DNA of 64,000 nt from contig WNWL01000003.1 of the NCBI GenBank assembly GCA_009733745.1, positions 682,001 through 746,000 on the forward strand, in the 5' to 3' direction. Of the stretch, positions 1 to 10,768 are shown piece by piece; position 1 is the first letter of the stretch; every line of letters starts with the position of its first letter. The notes under the pieces are model-generated. The model ran no database searches. It had not been told where the DNA came from and saw only the letters and a program-made list of their open reading frames with translations. The translations under genes were made by a program, and so were the position numbers. Source of the DNA: Oceanobacillus sp. HTM 045. GTDB taxonomy: Bacteria > Pseudomonadota > Alphaproteobacteria > Rhodobacterales > Rhodobacteraceae.

Positions 1-1
1 G

Positions 2-928
2 ATCGGCGCGGCGATCGCGGGCGCGCTGCTGACGCTCTGGGCGCCGGGGCCGGCCGCGCTCCGGCTGGCGCGGCTGGGGCTCGCCGTCGTGGCGGCGCTG
101 GCGGTGGTTGCGCCCTGGGTGCAGTGGGTGCTGCGGGAGCACGGCTTCGGGCCATGGACCGCGGCGGCGGGGACGAGCGGGTGGGATTTCGGCGTGACGC
201 TGGAGAAGCTGGCGACGCTGGAGTTCCTGATCCCGCTCCTGCTGCCGCTCGGGCTGATCGGCGCGGTGGCCAGCCTGCGCAGCCGTCACGCGGTCTGGCT
301 GGTGCTGGTGGTGCTGCTGCAGTTCGCCACCCCGCGCAACCTTCCCAGCAGCGCGGCGCTGGCGCAGGCGGTGATCACCGCGCTGGGGGCGATGGTCCTG
401 ACCGGCTGGATCGGGCGCACGGGCGGCTCACCCGGGACATGGCCGGGCCGCACGTTCCGGGTGCGCGCGGTGCTCGGCCCGGTCCTCGGCCTTGCGATCG
501 TGGGCGTGTCGCTGGCGCCCGCGCGCCGGGACCTTGAGGTCTTGTCGGAGGACGTGATCGCCGCCGCGGAGTGGAGCCGGGCGGAACTGCCGCCCGATGT
601 GCGCTTTGCCGCGGTGACGGGGGAGCACTGGTGGGGCGACCAGGCAAGCGAGTGGTTCCCCTATTTCTCGGGCCATGTCGTCCTGACCACCCCGCAGGGC
701 ACGGAATGGCTGCCCGGCAACGTCTTCGCGGGGCGGCTGTTCCGCCATCACGACCTGCGCGTGGCGTCGGACTGCAATGCGCTGATCACCGCGCTCGACG
801 CGGTGCCCGGCGGGCCGGACCATGTTCTCGCGACGGTGCAGCACGAGTGTTTCGACGGCCGCGCCGGGTTCGAGCGGCTGTTCCGCGAAGGCGCGGCCGG
901 GATCTGGCGGCGTGTGCCGCCGGGATAA
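2..928 (+). CDS. C-terminal part of a polytopic membrane protein (5'-truncated by window edge)
   Basis: The reading frame is open from the first bases of the window to the stop at 926-928, so only about 308 C-terminal residues are seen and the true start lies outside. The visible part has several hydrophobic segments (Leu/Ala/Val-rich, roughly the first 150 residues) followed by a soluble tail of about 130 residues rich in Trp, with a W-x-P-G-N-V-F motif and two cysteines. A hydrophobic half followed by a periplasmic tail resembles GT-C-type integral membrane glycosyltransferases and uncharacterised relatives, but I see no diagnostic motif. The gene is convergent with the small gene at 964-1503, with only about 35 bp between them. 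Function unknown; GT-C-like is a guess. Confidence 0.6.
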   Translation: MGAAIAGALLTLWAPGPAALRLARLGLAVVAALAVVAPWVQWVLREHGFGPWTAAAGTSGWDFGVTLEKLATLEFLIPLLLPLGLIGAVASLRSRHAVWLVLVVLLQFATPRNLPSSAALAQAVITALGAMVLTGWIGRTGGSPGTWPGRTFRVRAVLGPVLGLAIVGVSLAPARRDLEVLSEDVIAAAEWSRAELPPDVRFAAVTGEHWWGDQASEWFPYFSGHVVLTTPQGTEWLPGNVFAGRLFRHHDLRVASDCNALITALDAVPGGPDHVLATVQHECFDGRAGFERLFREGAAGIWRRVPPG

Positions 929-931
929 GGC

Positions 932-961
932 TCAGGCGTCTTGCTTCTCCGGCGAGTAGCC
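932..961 (-). repeat. Displaced second copy of the kefB 3' end
   Basis: On the minus strand these 30 bases match the last 30 bases of kefB (1628-1657) at 25 of 30 positions. They encode an equivalent C-terminus including the stop: G-Y-S-P-E-K-Q-D-A here against G-Y-S-L-E-K-E-D-G in kefB. The stop codon of the gene at 964-1503 abuts this copy. The simplest reading is an imperfect direct repeat flanking an inserted gene. Confidence 0.6.
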
Positions 962-963
962 GC

Positions 964-1503
964 TCACGGCTTCACGGATCGAACCCTGAGGTCGACCGCC
1001 TTCGATGACCGTCCGGGCAGCTTTTCCTTGCCGGGCGGATCGTAGACGCCGATGTGATCGATGGCATCCTTGAAAGTGGTATCGCCCTCGAAGATCCGCC
1101 TGACCCTGGCTTCGGTCGAGAACCGCTTCCACCACGACGGGTGTGAGAGCAGGAGATCGACCATCCGCTTGCAGAAGTCTTCAAGTGTGATTGTGCCGGT
1201 CTGGCTCAGGACCATATCCACATTTACCACATCTTCGATGTCAGGATTCGGGAAAATGATCAGATAGTCCAAGCGATCCAGGACGTAGCGCCACCATTGC
1301 GGTTTGGTGAGTTCGATCCTTTTGACCTCAAAGACGCGGCCCTCGCTGTCATAGAAAACTGCATGGTCGAACCCACCCTCCAGATAGTATGGGGCGAAAT
1401 TCCATGCGAACCGGCTCGGCCCGGACAGCTGAGCACTTCGTCCACCCATCAACCCATTCGGTCGCACGATCGCGATGGGATATGTCAGTTCGCGCAGCCG
1501 CAT
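964..1503 (-). CDS. Hypothetical protein, probable horizontally acquired insert
   Basis: A 179-residue protein that I do not recognise. It starts at ATG 1503, with GGGAG about 11 bases upstream. The frame stays open further upstream, back through kefB, but contains no ATG, GTG or TTG between the kefB stop and 1503. The protein is rich in Trp, Tyr, Phe and Asp, has no signal peptide or obvious membrane segment, and contains a W-W-R-Y-V-L-D-R-L-D-Y stretch and a basic C-terminus. Codon use is clearly less GC-biased than in the neighbours (many A/T-ending codons). It sits between kefB and a displaced duplicate of the kefB tail, which suggests insertion at the 3' end of kefB. The 124 bases between 1504 and the kefB stop also look compositionally like the insert. 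Confidence 0.6.
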   Translation of the reverse strand: MRLRELTYPIAIVRPNGLMGGRSAQLSGPSRFAWNFAPYYLEGGFDHAVFYDSEGRVFEVKRIELTKPQWWRYVLDRLDYLIIFPNPDIEDVVNVDMVLSQTGTITLEDFCKRMVDLLLSHPSWWKRFSTEARVRRIFEGDTTFKDAIDHIGVYDPPGKEKLPGRSSKAVDLRVRSVKP

Positions 1504-1627
1504 GATCCAAGGCGCTCCCGCTTCCTCTCCTAGACAGTATCGGATTACGGGGTTGTAGGCTGTGTACGGTAGGGCAAGTTGGAGGAAGATGATGCCTCCT
1601 GAGCAGAGCTGCGAGCCGAATGTGGTC

Positions 1628-1657
1628 TCAGCCGTCCTCCTTCTCCAGCGAGTAACC
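1628..1657 (-). repeat. kefB 3' end, partner of the displaced copy at 932-961
   Basis: These are the last 30 bases of kefB including the stop codon, matched at 25 of 30 positions by 932-961 in the same orientation. The pair brackets the lower-GC gene at 964-1503. Confidence 0.55.
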
Positions 1658-3406
1658 TTCGCGGAGCTTGCGCAGCCCTTCCTCGGCGCCGAACTCGACC
1701 TGGAGCTGGAGCAGTTCCTTGTCGCGGCGGCGGAATTCCTCGAGCGTGTCCTCGATGGCGTCGGTCTCGCCCAGTTCCTCCAGCCCCAGAACGGCGAGGC
1801 GGACGGAGGATTCGAGCGTCTCGCGCACCACGCCGTTGACGCCGGCCTTCTCCATCTCGATGGCCGAGAAGCGGTCGTAGGTGGAGGCGAAGAGCGGCAC
1901 CTCGGGGAAGGCGTGGCGTAGCCGCTCGGCGGCGACGCGGGCACCCTCGCGGTCGTCGAGGCAGAGGAAGATGGCCTTCGCCTGCTCGGCCCCGGCCATG
2001 CGCATGATGTCGATGCGGGTCGCGTCGCCGAAGAACACCTTGTTGCCGAAGGTCTCGGCGAGGCGGATCTGCTTGGGGCTGGCGTCGATCAGCACCACCT
2101 CGTAGCCGCGCAGGCGCAGGATGCGGGCGACGACCTGGCCGATGCGGCCGAAGCCGGCGACGATGATCGGCGCCTCGGGGGCGTCCTCGACGCCCTGCAC
2201 GCCGTCCATGCTCTCCTCGCCGCCCGCGAGGGCGAAGCGGGCGATCAGCATGGAGACGAAGGGCGTCATCGCCATCGAGAGCGCGACGATGGCCGAGAGA
2301 AGCGTGGAATCCCCCTCCAGGATCAGCCCCGACCCGGCGGCGATGCCGAAGATGACGAAGCCGAACTCGCCGCCCTGGCCCAGCACCGCGGAGATCTTGA
2401 GCGCGTCGTCATGGGAGGAGCCGCGGATGCGGGCGAGGCCGTAGAGGATCAGCCCCTTGATCAGGTACAGCCCGGCCGCGCCGCCCAGCACGATGGCGAG
2501 GTTGTCGAGCACCGCGCCCCAGTCGATCTGCATCCCCACGCCCATGAAGAACAGGCCGAGGAACAGGCCGCGGAACGGCTCGATGTCGGTCTCGATCTGG
2601 TGGCGGTACTCGGTCTCGGCCAGCAGCACGCCGGCGATGAAGGCGCCGAGCGCCATCGAGAGGCCCGCCACCTGCATCAGCAGCGCCGCGCCGACCACCA
2701 CCAGCAGGGCGGCGGCGGTGAAGATCTCGGAGGTGCGCGTCACCGCGATGACGTGGAAGACCGGGCGCAGCAGGTAGCGGCCCGCGACCAGCAGCCCGCC
2801 CATCGCGGCGACGGCGATGCCGACCGTCTCGAGCGTGGAGCTGTTGCCCTCCTCCGCCGTGTTGGGCGCGAGCAGCGAGGCCAGCGCGAAGAGCGGGATG
2901 ATGGCGAGGTCCTGGAACAGCAGGATCGAGAAGGACCGGTCGCCATAGGGCCGGGTCAGGTCGCCGCGCTCGCGCAGGATCTGGATCGCGAAGGCGGTGG
3001 ACGACAGCGCCAGCGCCGAGCCGACCACGATGGCCGGGGGCCAGCGGAAGCCCATCGCCATCAGCGCGCCGCCGATCACCAGCGTGGTTATCAGCACCTG
3101 CGCGAAGCCGAGGCCGAATATCTCGGTGCGCAATCGCCAGAGCCGGGAGGGTTTCAGCTCCAGCCCGATCACGAACAGCAGGAGCACCACCCCGAACTCG
3201 CCGAAGTGGATCACGTCGCCGGCTTCCTGGAGCGCCTCGTCGGCGCCGAAGAAATACTCCTGCACCAGCCCGATCGCCGCGCCGGCGGCGAGGTAGCCGA
3301 GAATCGAGCCCAGTTGCAGGCGGCGCGCCACGGGCACGGCGACGACGGCGGCGCCGAGGAATATCGCCGCCTGGGTCAGGACCGGGTCAGTGCTGCCGAT
3401 TGCCAT
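1628..3406 (-). CDS. kefB: CPA2-family monovalent cation:proton antiporter (KefB/KefC type)
   Basis: A 592-residue inner-membrane protein expected to exchange K+ or Na+ for H+. Residues about 1-390 form the Na+/H+ exchanger domain of roughly a dozen transmembrane helices, including a conserved F-Q-D-L-A-I-I-P motif (residues 164-171, with the ion-binding Asp at 166). A cytoplasmic TrkA-N/RCK domain begins near residue 412, with the dinucleotide-binding glycine motif G-F-G-R-I-G at 418-423. The C-terminus is a charged tail of about 60 residues; no TrkA-C domain is seen. Length and domain order fit the KefB/KefC/YbaL group. No KefF/KefG ancillary subunit lies nearby. The gene is divergent from carB, with a 157-bp gap that must carry both promoters. 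Confidence 0.9.
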   Translation of the reverse strand: MAIGSTDPVLTQAAIFLGAAVVAVPVARRLQLGSILGYLAAGAAIGLVQEYFFGADEALQEAGDVIHFGEFGVVLLLFVIGLELKPSRLWRLRTEIFGLGFAQVLITTLVIGGALMAMGFRWPPAIVVGSALALSSTAFAIQILRERGDLTRPYGDRSFSILLFQDLAIIPLFALASLLAPNTAEEGNSSTLETVGIAVAAMGGLLVAGRYLLRPVFHVIAVTRTSEIFTAAALLVVVGAALLMQVAGLSMALGAFIAGVLLAETEYRHQIETDIEPFRGLFLGLFFMGVGMQIDWGAVLDNLAIVLGGAAGLYLIKGLILYGLARIRGSSHDDALKISAVLGQGGEFGFVIFGIAAGSGLILEGDSTLLSAIVALSMAMTPFVSMLIARFALAGGEESMDGVQGVEDAPEAPIIVAGFGRIGQVVARILRLRGYEVVLIDASPKQIRLAETFGNKVFFGDATRIDIMRMAGAEQAKAIFLCLDDREGARVAAERLRHAFPEVPLFASTYDRFSAIEMEKAGVNGVVRETLESSVRLAVLGLEELGETDAIEDTLEEFRRRDKELLQLQVEFGAEEGLRKLREGYSLEKEDG

Positions 3407-3563
3407 GGGTCTCCGCCGCTTCGCATGTCGATCCTAGACAGTGTTGCTGCGCTGCGGAAGCGGGAGTTGCGGCAAACGGCGCCTGCTGCCCGCGGTCGGC
3501 TTGCCCTTGGCGCGCAGCCCTGTATAACGCGGCGGATTTTGCCCTGCCGAACGAAGGACCCCC

Positions 3564-6866
<3,303 letters not shown>

Positions 6867-6974
6867 GGGGGAACGCCCTCCTCGGGCGGCCTCCGGCCAC
6901 CGCTCGTCGGGCGTGTGGCGCTCATGCGGCGGGCGTCGTGACCAATTCGGGGTTCGGGATCCTGCTGAGAAGCG

Positions 6975-7000
6975 CTTGAGGGGGCTTGCTGCCCCTCAAG
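6975..7000 (+). terminator. Hairpin downstream of carB
   Basis: A perfect 9-bp inverted repeat (CTTGAGGGG/CCCCTCAAG) with an 8-base loop lies about 110 bp past the carB stop. No T-tract follows, so this is a terminator-like hairpin rather than a canonical intrinsic terminator. Confidence 0.4.
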
Positions 7001-7034
7001 GCGCCTTCACGAGCGTTGGTCGCCTCCGGACCGC

Positions 7035-7076
7035 GTCAACCCCGGGCGCCCTTCGGGCGTGCTGCGCAGGGTTGAC
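7035..7076. terminator. Hairpin between convergent genes
   Basis: Inverted arms GTCAACCC and GGGTTGAC enclose a GC-rich internal hairpin with a TTCG turn, just before the 3' end of the convergent gene at 7090. It is probably a bidirectional terminator for carB and the minus-strand genes. There is no T-tract. Confidence 0.4.
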
Positions 7077-7089
7077 CCGCCCCTCCGGC

Positions 7090-7659
7090 TCAGAGGTGGC
7101 GGCGGGCGCGCTCCTGCCACCACTGGGCCGTGGCGAGGCTGCGGCGGAGCGGCGTGTCGGTGGTGGCGGGGGCGTTCTCGATGTAGCGCACCGATTCCCG
7201 CTGGCTGTCGCCTTCGAGGCCGCGCAGGTACGAATGCGCCGCGTCGAGGCTGTAGGGCGCGCCGGTGTGGTCGCTGAAATTCGCCGGCAGGTCGGTCCAG
7301 ACCGCGCCGCGGAGGCCCTTTGACGCGCACCAGTCGCGAACTGCGGCGGTGACCGGCGCGGGGCCGCGTTCCAGCCCGCTGTCGCGGCAGACCGAGCCGA
7401 TGAAGTCCGGCGTGGTGCGTTCGCGCGCGGCGAGGTCGTCGGTGACGGCGTCGATGCTGGCGCGGGCCGAGGCGATCCAGTGGGTCGGGCAGGCCGCGCC
7501 GTGCGTGTGATCGACGATCACCACCAGCCCCATCAGGCGTTTCGGCGAGATGCGGCTGAACTCTAGCGGCAGCGCGGGGCCGTCGCTCATCGCCCAGCTG
7601 CCGCGGACCTTCGGGGCGAGGTCGTCCAGGTCCCAGATCAGCGAGCCCCAGCCGATCAC
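7090..7659 (-). CDS. Gamma-glutamylcyclotransferase-fold-like hypothetical protein
   Basis: A 189-residue soluble protein. Its N-terminus, V-I-G-W-G-S-L-I-W-D, resembles the Y-G-x-L/G-S-L-x-W nucleotide-loop-like motif at the start of GGCT/ChaC-type proteins, so a GGCT-like fold is the best guess. The rest is not diagnostic, and the expected catalytic Glu cannot be placed with confidence. The start is uncertain: GTG 7659 lacks a good ribosome binding site, while an in-frame CTG at 7701 sits behind GGGAGAGG and overlaps the end of the upstream gene. Either way it is translationally coupled to the Cys-rich gene at 7695-8717. Convergent with carB. Confidence 0.6.
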   Translation of the reverse strand: MIGWGSLIWDLDDLAPKVRGSWAMSDGPALPLEFSRISPKRLMGLVVIVDHTHGAACPTHWIASARASIDAVTDDLAARERTTPDFIGSVCRDSGLERGPAPVTAAVRDWCASKGLRGAVWTDLPANFSDHTGAPYSLDAAHSYLRGLEGDSQRESVRYIENAPATTDTPLRRSLATAQWWQERARRHL

Positions 7660-7694
7660 GGCATAGCCGCCTGCGGCAGGGGCGCCTGTGCCGG

Positions 7695-8717
7695 TCAGCG
7701 CACCTCTCCCTCGCGCCCGGTGTCGCCTTCCTCCGGCGGCATCGGCGGCAGCGGGATGTCCTCGTGGATGGTGATCTCGCCCTCGGCGGTCATGGTCAGC
7801 GCCCGCAGGACCGGCGCGTCCGGGTCCTCGGTCAGCGCGTGGTCGAGGGTCAGCGCGACGATCGCGGCCGGGGCGTCGGGATTCGCGGACAGGGCCTCCA
7901 TCATCGCGTCCTGCCCGCCGCAGCGGAACGAGTTGCAGATGTCGGCGCGCATCTCGCGCGGCAGGGTGCAGCCCATCGGCCCCTGGTAGACGCAGCCGTC
8001 GACGGTCGACGTCTCGGGCAGGCGGGAAAGGTAGTCCTCGCGGATCTGCTCCGGCGTCGCCGCGGGGTCCCTGTAGCGGTAGTAGTTGACCATGTGCCCG
8101 GTCAGGAACGCCTTCGACTCGCGCCCAAGGTGGCAGCAGTTGCCGCGGCAGGCGATGCAGCAGCAGGTGGCGGCGAACGGGTCGTCCGCCTCGAACCGCA
8201 TCCGGTCGCCGTAGCGGTAGTCGGGATCGTCGTTGTAACCCTCGTAGTCGGGACCGAAGCCTTCCTCGATGATCCGGTCGAGATGGGCCTCGAACTCGGC
8301 GAGGCGCTCGGCGGGGAGCGGCGCGAGACCGGCATTGGTGTAGGGCACGATGGCGGTGTTGGCGCCCTCGCCGGCGGGGCCGAGGCGGCGCTTCACCTCC
8401 TCGAGCGCGGGTTCCATGCGGCGCTGGGCCAGCCTGCGGCGGGCCTCGGCGCGTTCCTCAATGGCGGCGCCGGCCTTGGCGACGGTCTCCTTGCCGAGCT
8501 GCACGCGGCAGTCGGGGCGGCTGCAGGTCTGGTTGGTCACGCGCTGGTGGACATCAAGCTCGCCGCCGCAGAAGCGGCAGGTCACGCTGGCGGGGCCGCG
8601 GTCCATCGACATCGGGATGCCGGCGGCGAAGGCCGCGACCGGGCCCGCCTCGTTCCAGCCTTCGTCATCCCAACTGGTATCGTCCGGTTCGTTGCCGTCC
8701 AGTTCGTCGTCGCTCAT
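7695..8717 (-). CDS. Cysteine-rich metal-binding protein (YkgJ-like, with N-terminal zinc-ribbon-like cluster)
   Basis: A 340-residue cytoplasmic protein of unknown function with two cysteine-based modules. Residues 47-70 carry C-x2-C...C-x4-C, like a small zinc ribbon. Residues 185-195 carry an A-T-C-C-C-I-A-C-R-G-N-C-C cluster, followed about 60 residues later by further Cys residues in G-C-V-Y...G-C...I-C-N-S-F-R-C. That later pattern matches the Cys spacing of YkgJ/zinc- or iron-chelate-binding CxxCxxCC proteins. Both ends are acidic: the first 22 residues are Asp/Glu/Trp-rich and the last 20 are Pro/Glu-rich. It overlaps or closely precedes the gene at 7090. I can support metal binding, but no specific reaction. 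Confidence 0.7.
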   Translation of the reverse strand: MSDDELDGNEPDDTSWDDEGWNEAGPVAAFAAGIPMSMDRGPASVTCRFCGGELDVHQRVTNQTCSRPDCRVQLGKETVAKAGAAIEERAEARRRLAQRRMEPALEEVKRRLGPAGEGANTAIVPYTNAGLAPLPAERLAEFEAHLDRIIEEGFGPDYEGYNDDPDYRYGDRMRFEADDPFAATCCCIACRGNCCHLGRESKAFLTGHMVNYYRYRDPAATPEQIREDYLSRLPETSTVDGCVYQGPMGCTLPREMRADICNSFRCGGQDAMMEALSANPDAPAAIVALTLDHALTEDPDAPVLRALTMTAEGEITIHEDIPLPPMPPEEGDTGREGEVR

Positions 8718-8813
8718 CGGACCCCTCCGTCGCCTGCACGAGCGGGTCGAGAATAGAGATTCGCCCCGTGCCCGGGAAGGCCCCGGGAGATTCCGGTCAA
8801 ATCACATCCGGCC

Positions 8814-9557
8814 TCAGAACACAGTGTCGAAACTCACCCCGCCGAAGCTCTGCTCCAGCGGCTGCACCTCGATCATCGACAGGTTGACATGCGGCGGCGC
8901 GTCGACGGCGTAGCGGATGGCGCCGGCGATGTCCTCCGGATCGAGTTCGCGGATCCCGGTCTCCTTCAGCGGGTCGCGCCTTGCCGGATCCGGGATGGCG
9001 GCGTCGTAGAACTCGGTGCGCACGCGGCCGGGGGCGATGGTGGTGACGCGCACGCCGGTGCCGCGCAGCTCGATCCGCAGGTTCTGCGAGAACATGTGTA
9101 CGGCGCCCTTCGACGCGCCGTAGACGGCGGAGACGGTCGGGTAGATCCCCGCCACCGAGCCGACATTGACCACGTGGCCGCCCTTGCGGGCGATCATGCC
9201 CGGCAGCACCGCGCGGGTTACCAGCGCCAGCGCCTTTACGTTGGTATCGAGGGTGAGCGCGATATCCGCCGGGTCGGCGTTTACCAGCCCATCGATGGCA
9301 TTGCCGATGCCGGCATTGTTCACCAGCACGTCCACCTCCAGATCCGCCAGCCGGGCGACGGCCGCGGCGTCGTTCACGTCGAGGGCCAGGGCCGTGCAGC
9401 CCGTCTCCGCGGCGAGGGCGTCGAGCCGGTCCGCCCGGCGCGCGGCGGCGTGGACGGTGTGACCGGCGGCGGCCATGGCGCGGACCGTCGCGGCGCCGAT
9501 GCCGGACGAGGCGCCGGTGACGAGAACGGTTCGTTTTTCGAGTGGCGTGTCGGTCAT
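8814..9557 (-). CDS. Short-chain dehydrogenase/reductase, YdfG-like
   Basis: A 247-residue classical SDR, predicted to be an NAD(P)(H)-dependent oxidoreductase acting on small hydroxy acids or aldehydes. The glycine-rich cofactor motif T-G-A-S-S-G-I-G is at residues 14-21, and A-A-R-R-A-D-R after the second strand points to NADP preference. The N-N-A-G motif and the catalytic S-x12-Y-x3-K are all present (G-S-V-A-G-I-Y followed by Y-G-A-S-K). Overall pattern and length match YdfG-type 3-hydroxy acid/malonic semialdehyde dehydrogenases. A 96-bp gap precedes the Cys-rich gene downstream on the same strand; 392 bp upstream hold no clear gene before tRNA-Ala. Confidence 0.88.
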   Translation of the reverse strand: MTDTPLEKRTVLVTGASSGIGAATVRAMAAAGHTVHAAARRADRLDALAAETGCTALALDVNDAAAVARLADLEVDVLVNNAGIGNAIDGLVNADPADIALTLDTNVKALALVTRAVLPGMIARKGGHVVNVGSVAGIYPTVSAVYGASKGAVHMFSQNLRIELRGTGVRVTTIAPGRVRTEFYDAAIPDPARRDPLKETGIRELDPEDIAGAIRYAVDAPPHVNLSMIEVQPLEQSFGGVSFDTVF

Positions 9558-9949
9558 CGGTTGATCTCCCGCGCTGTCATCCGGCGCAGAGTAGCGGCGG
9601 CGCGGGGCGCCGCAAGCGCGGCGGGCGGTTCGCGGACGGCGCTACTGCCGGCGGGCTGTGCCGCGGATGTTGGTGATTCCCTCGCCAACGGTGATGTCGC
9701 GCGGTCTGGTGCCGAAGGAGATCCGGCCCGCGCCGGGCGTGGCACCCGCGAGGCCGACCGCCTCGCGGCGCGGCAGGAGCCCGGGTCAAGGAGGCTATCG
9801 GGGAGATTCGTGCTTCGCGGGGCGGCGCGATTCAGCGGCGGGTGGGCAAGAGCGGAGCGGACTGAAGAACCCGTGGCCCCGGAAGGCCACGCGCCGGGGT
9901 TCGTGAACTCGTCACGTCACCCCGGTGCTCATCGCTCGCGTGTGGAGTT
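9558..9949. other. Intergenic region without a supported gene
   Basis: There are 392 bp between the SDR gene and tRNA-Ala. A minus-strand frame at 9642-9785 ends in a protein-like stretch (R-I-S-F-G-T-R-P-R-D-I-T-V-G-E-G-I-T-N) but has no usable start codon, so it may be the fossil end of a gene. A GTGGCC/GGCCAC hairpin lies near 9873-9890. No promoter or other element could be assigned with confidence. Confidence 0.4.
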
Positions 9950-10025
<76 letters not shown>

Positions 10026-10114
10026 AAACTCAAGAGTGCCGGTGCGCCGGCGCTGCGGGTAGTTAGGAGGAATGCCGGTTCCGTTCAAGGAAAAAAACGG
10101 TGCCGGCGTCCGCC

Positions 10115-10567
10115 TCAGGTATCTTCGCGATCTTCCTTGGCGACGTCGCCGAGATCCTCGATCTCGTCCTCGTCTTCGTCGTCATCGAGAAGGACGTCAT
10201 CGTCGAAGTCGCCGATGTCCTCCTCCTCCTCTTCTTCTTCCTCGTCCTCGGAGGGTTCGTCCTCAGAGGCGGGCTTGGAGTCGCGGCGGCCCCGCGGGGT
10301 CTCCTCCTCGTCCTCGTCGGCCTCCTCGAGCGGGATCTCCTCGATGATCGCGCTCTCTTCCTCCTCCGTGTCCTCTTCTTCCTCGTCGTCCTCCACCAGC
10401 GGGGCGGCGGTCGCCTTCGTCGCCTTCGCGCGCCGCGGGCGCAGCATTTCGGCGACGTCGAAGACGCTCTCGCATTTCGGGCACACGATCGGATCGCGGC
10501 CGAGATCGTAGAAACGGACGCCGCAGTTCGGGCAACTGCGCTTCACGCCCCATTCCGGTTTGGGCAT
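10115..10567 (-). CDS. FYDLN acid domain protein (TIGR02300 type)
   Basis: A 150-residue protein with two parts. The first 40 residues hold a zinc-ribbon-like R-S-C-P-N-C-G-V-R-F-Y-D-L-G-R-D-P-I-V-C-P-K-C, the motif that names this alphaproteobacterial family. The rest is an extremely acidic low-complexity tail of Asp/Glu runs. Start ATG 10567 is chosen because M-P-K-P-E-W-G immediately precedes the conserved region; an upstream in-frame start at 10618 would add 17 unconserved residues. Function unknown; members are single-copy and conserved in alphaproteobacteria. It lies between tRNA-Ala and the divergently transcribed phaZ. Confidence 0.88.
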   Translation of the reverse strand: MPKPEWGVKRSCPNCGVRFYDLGRDPIVCPKCESVFDVAEMLRPRRAKATKATAAPLVEDDEEEEDTEEEESAIIEEIPLEEADEDEEETPRGRRDSKPASEDEPSEDEEEEEEEEDIGDFDDDVLLDDDEDEDEIEDLGDVAKEDREDT

Positions 10568-10768
10568 CGAGACCCCCAGACGACTGTCTTGATTCGAGGA
10601 AAACGGCGTGTGCCACACCTATTCGGGGTTTGTCAAAGGTTGCTGGGCAGGCTGACAGGTGCTTGCGGCGCAGCGAAAATTGTGCAGGTGCGAAAGTTGC
10701 TTGAGGAACCCGCATCCCGGACATATTGTGCCGCGAACGGGGAAACGAATAACAAACGGGGCCGAGCC

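Noticed and set aside
9642-9785. Protein-like minus-strand frame ending R-I-S-F-G-T-R-P-R-D-I-T-V-G-E-G-I-T-N...
   Set aside because: It looks like the end of a real protein but has no start codon and only about 47 codons between stops. Kept only as a possible gene fossil.
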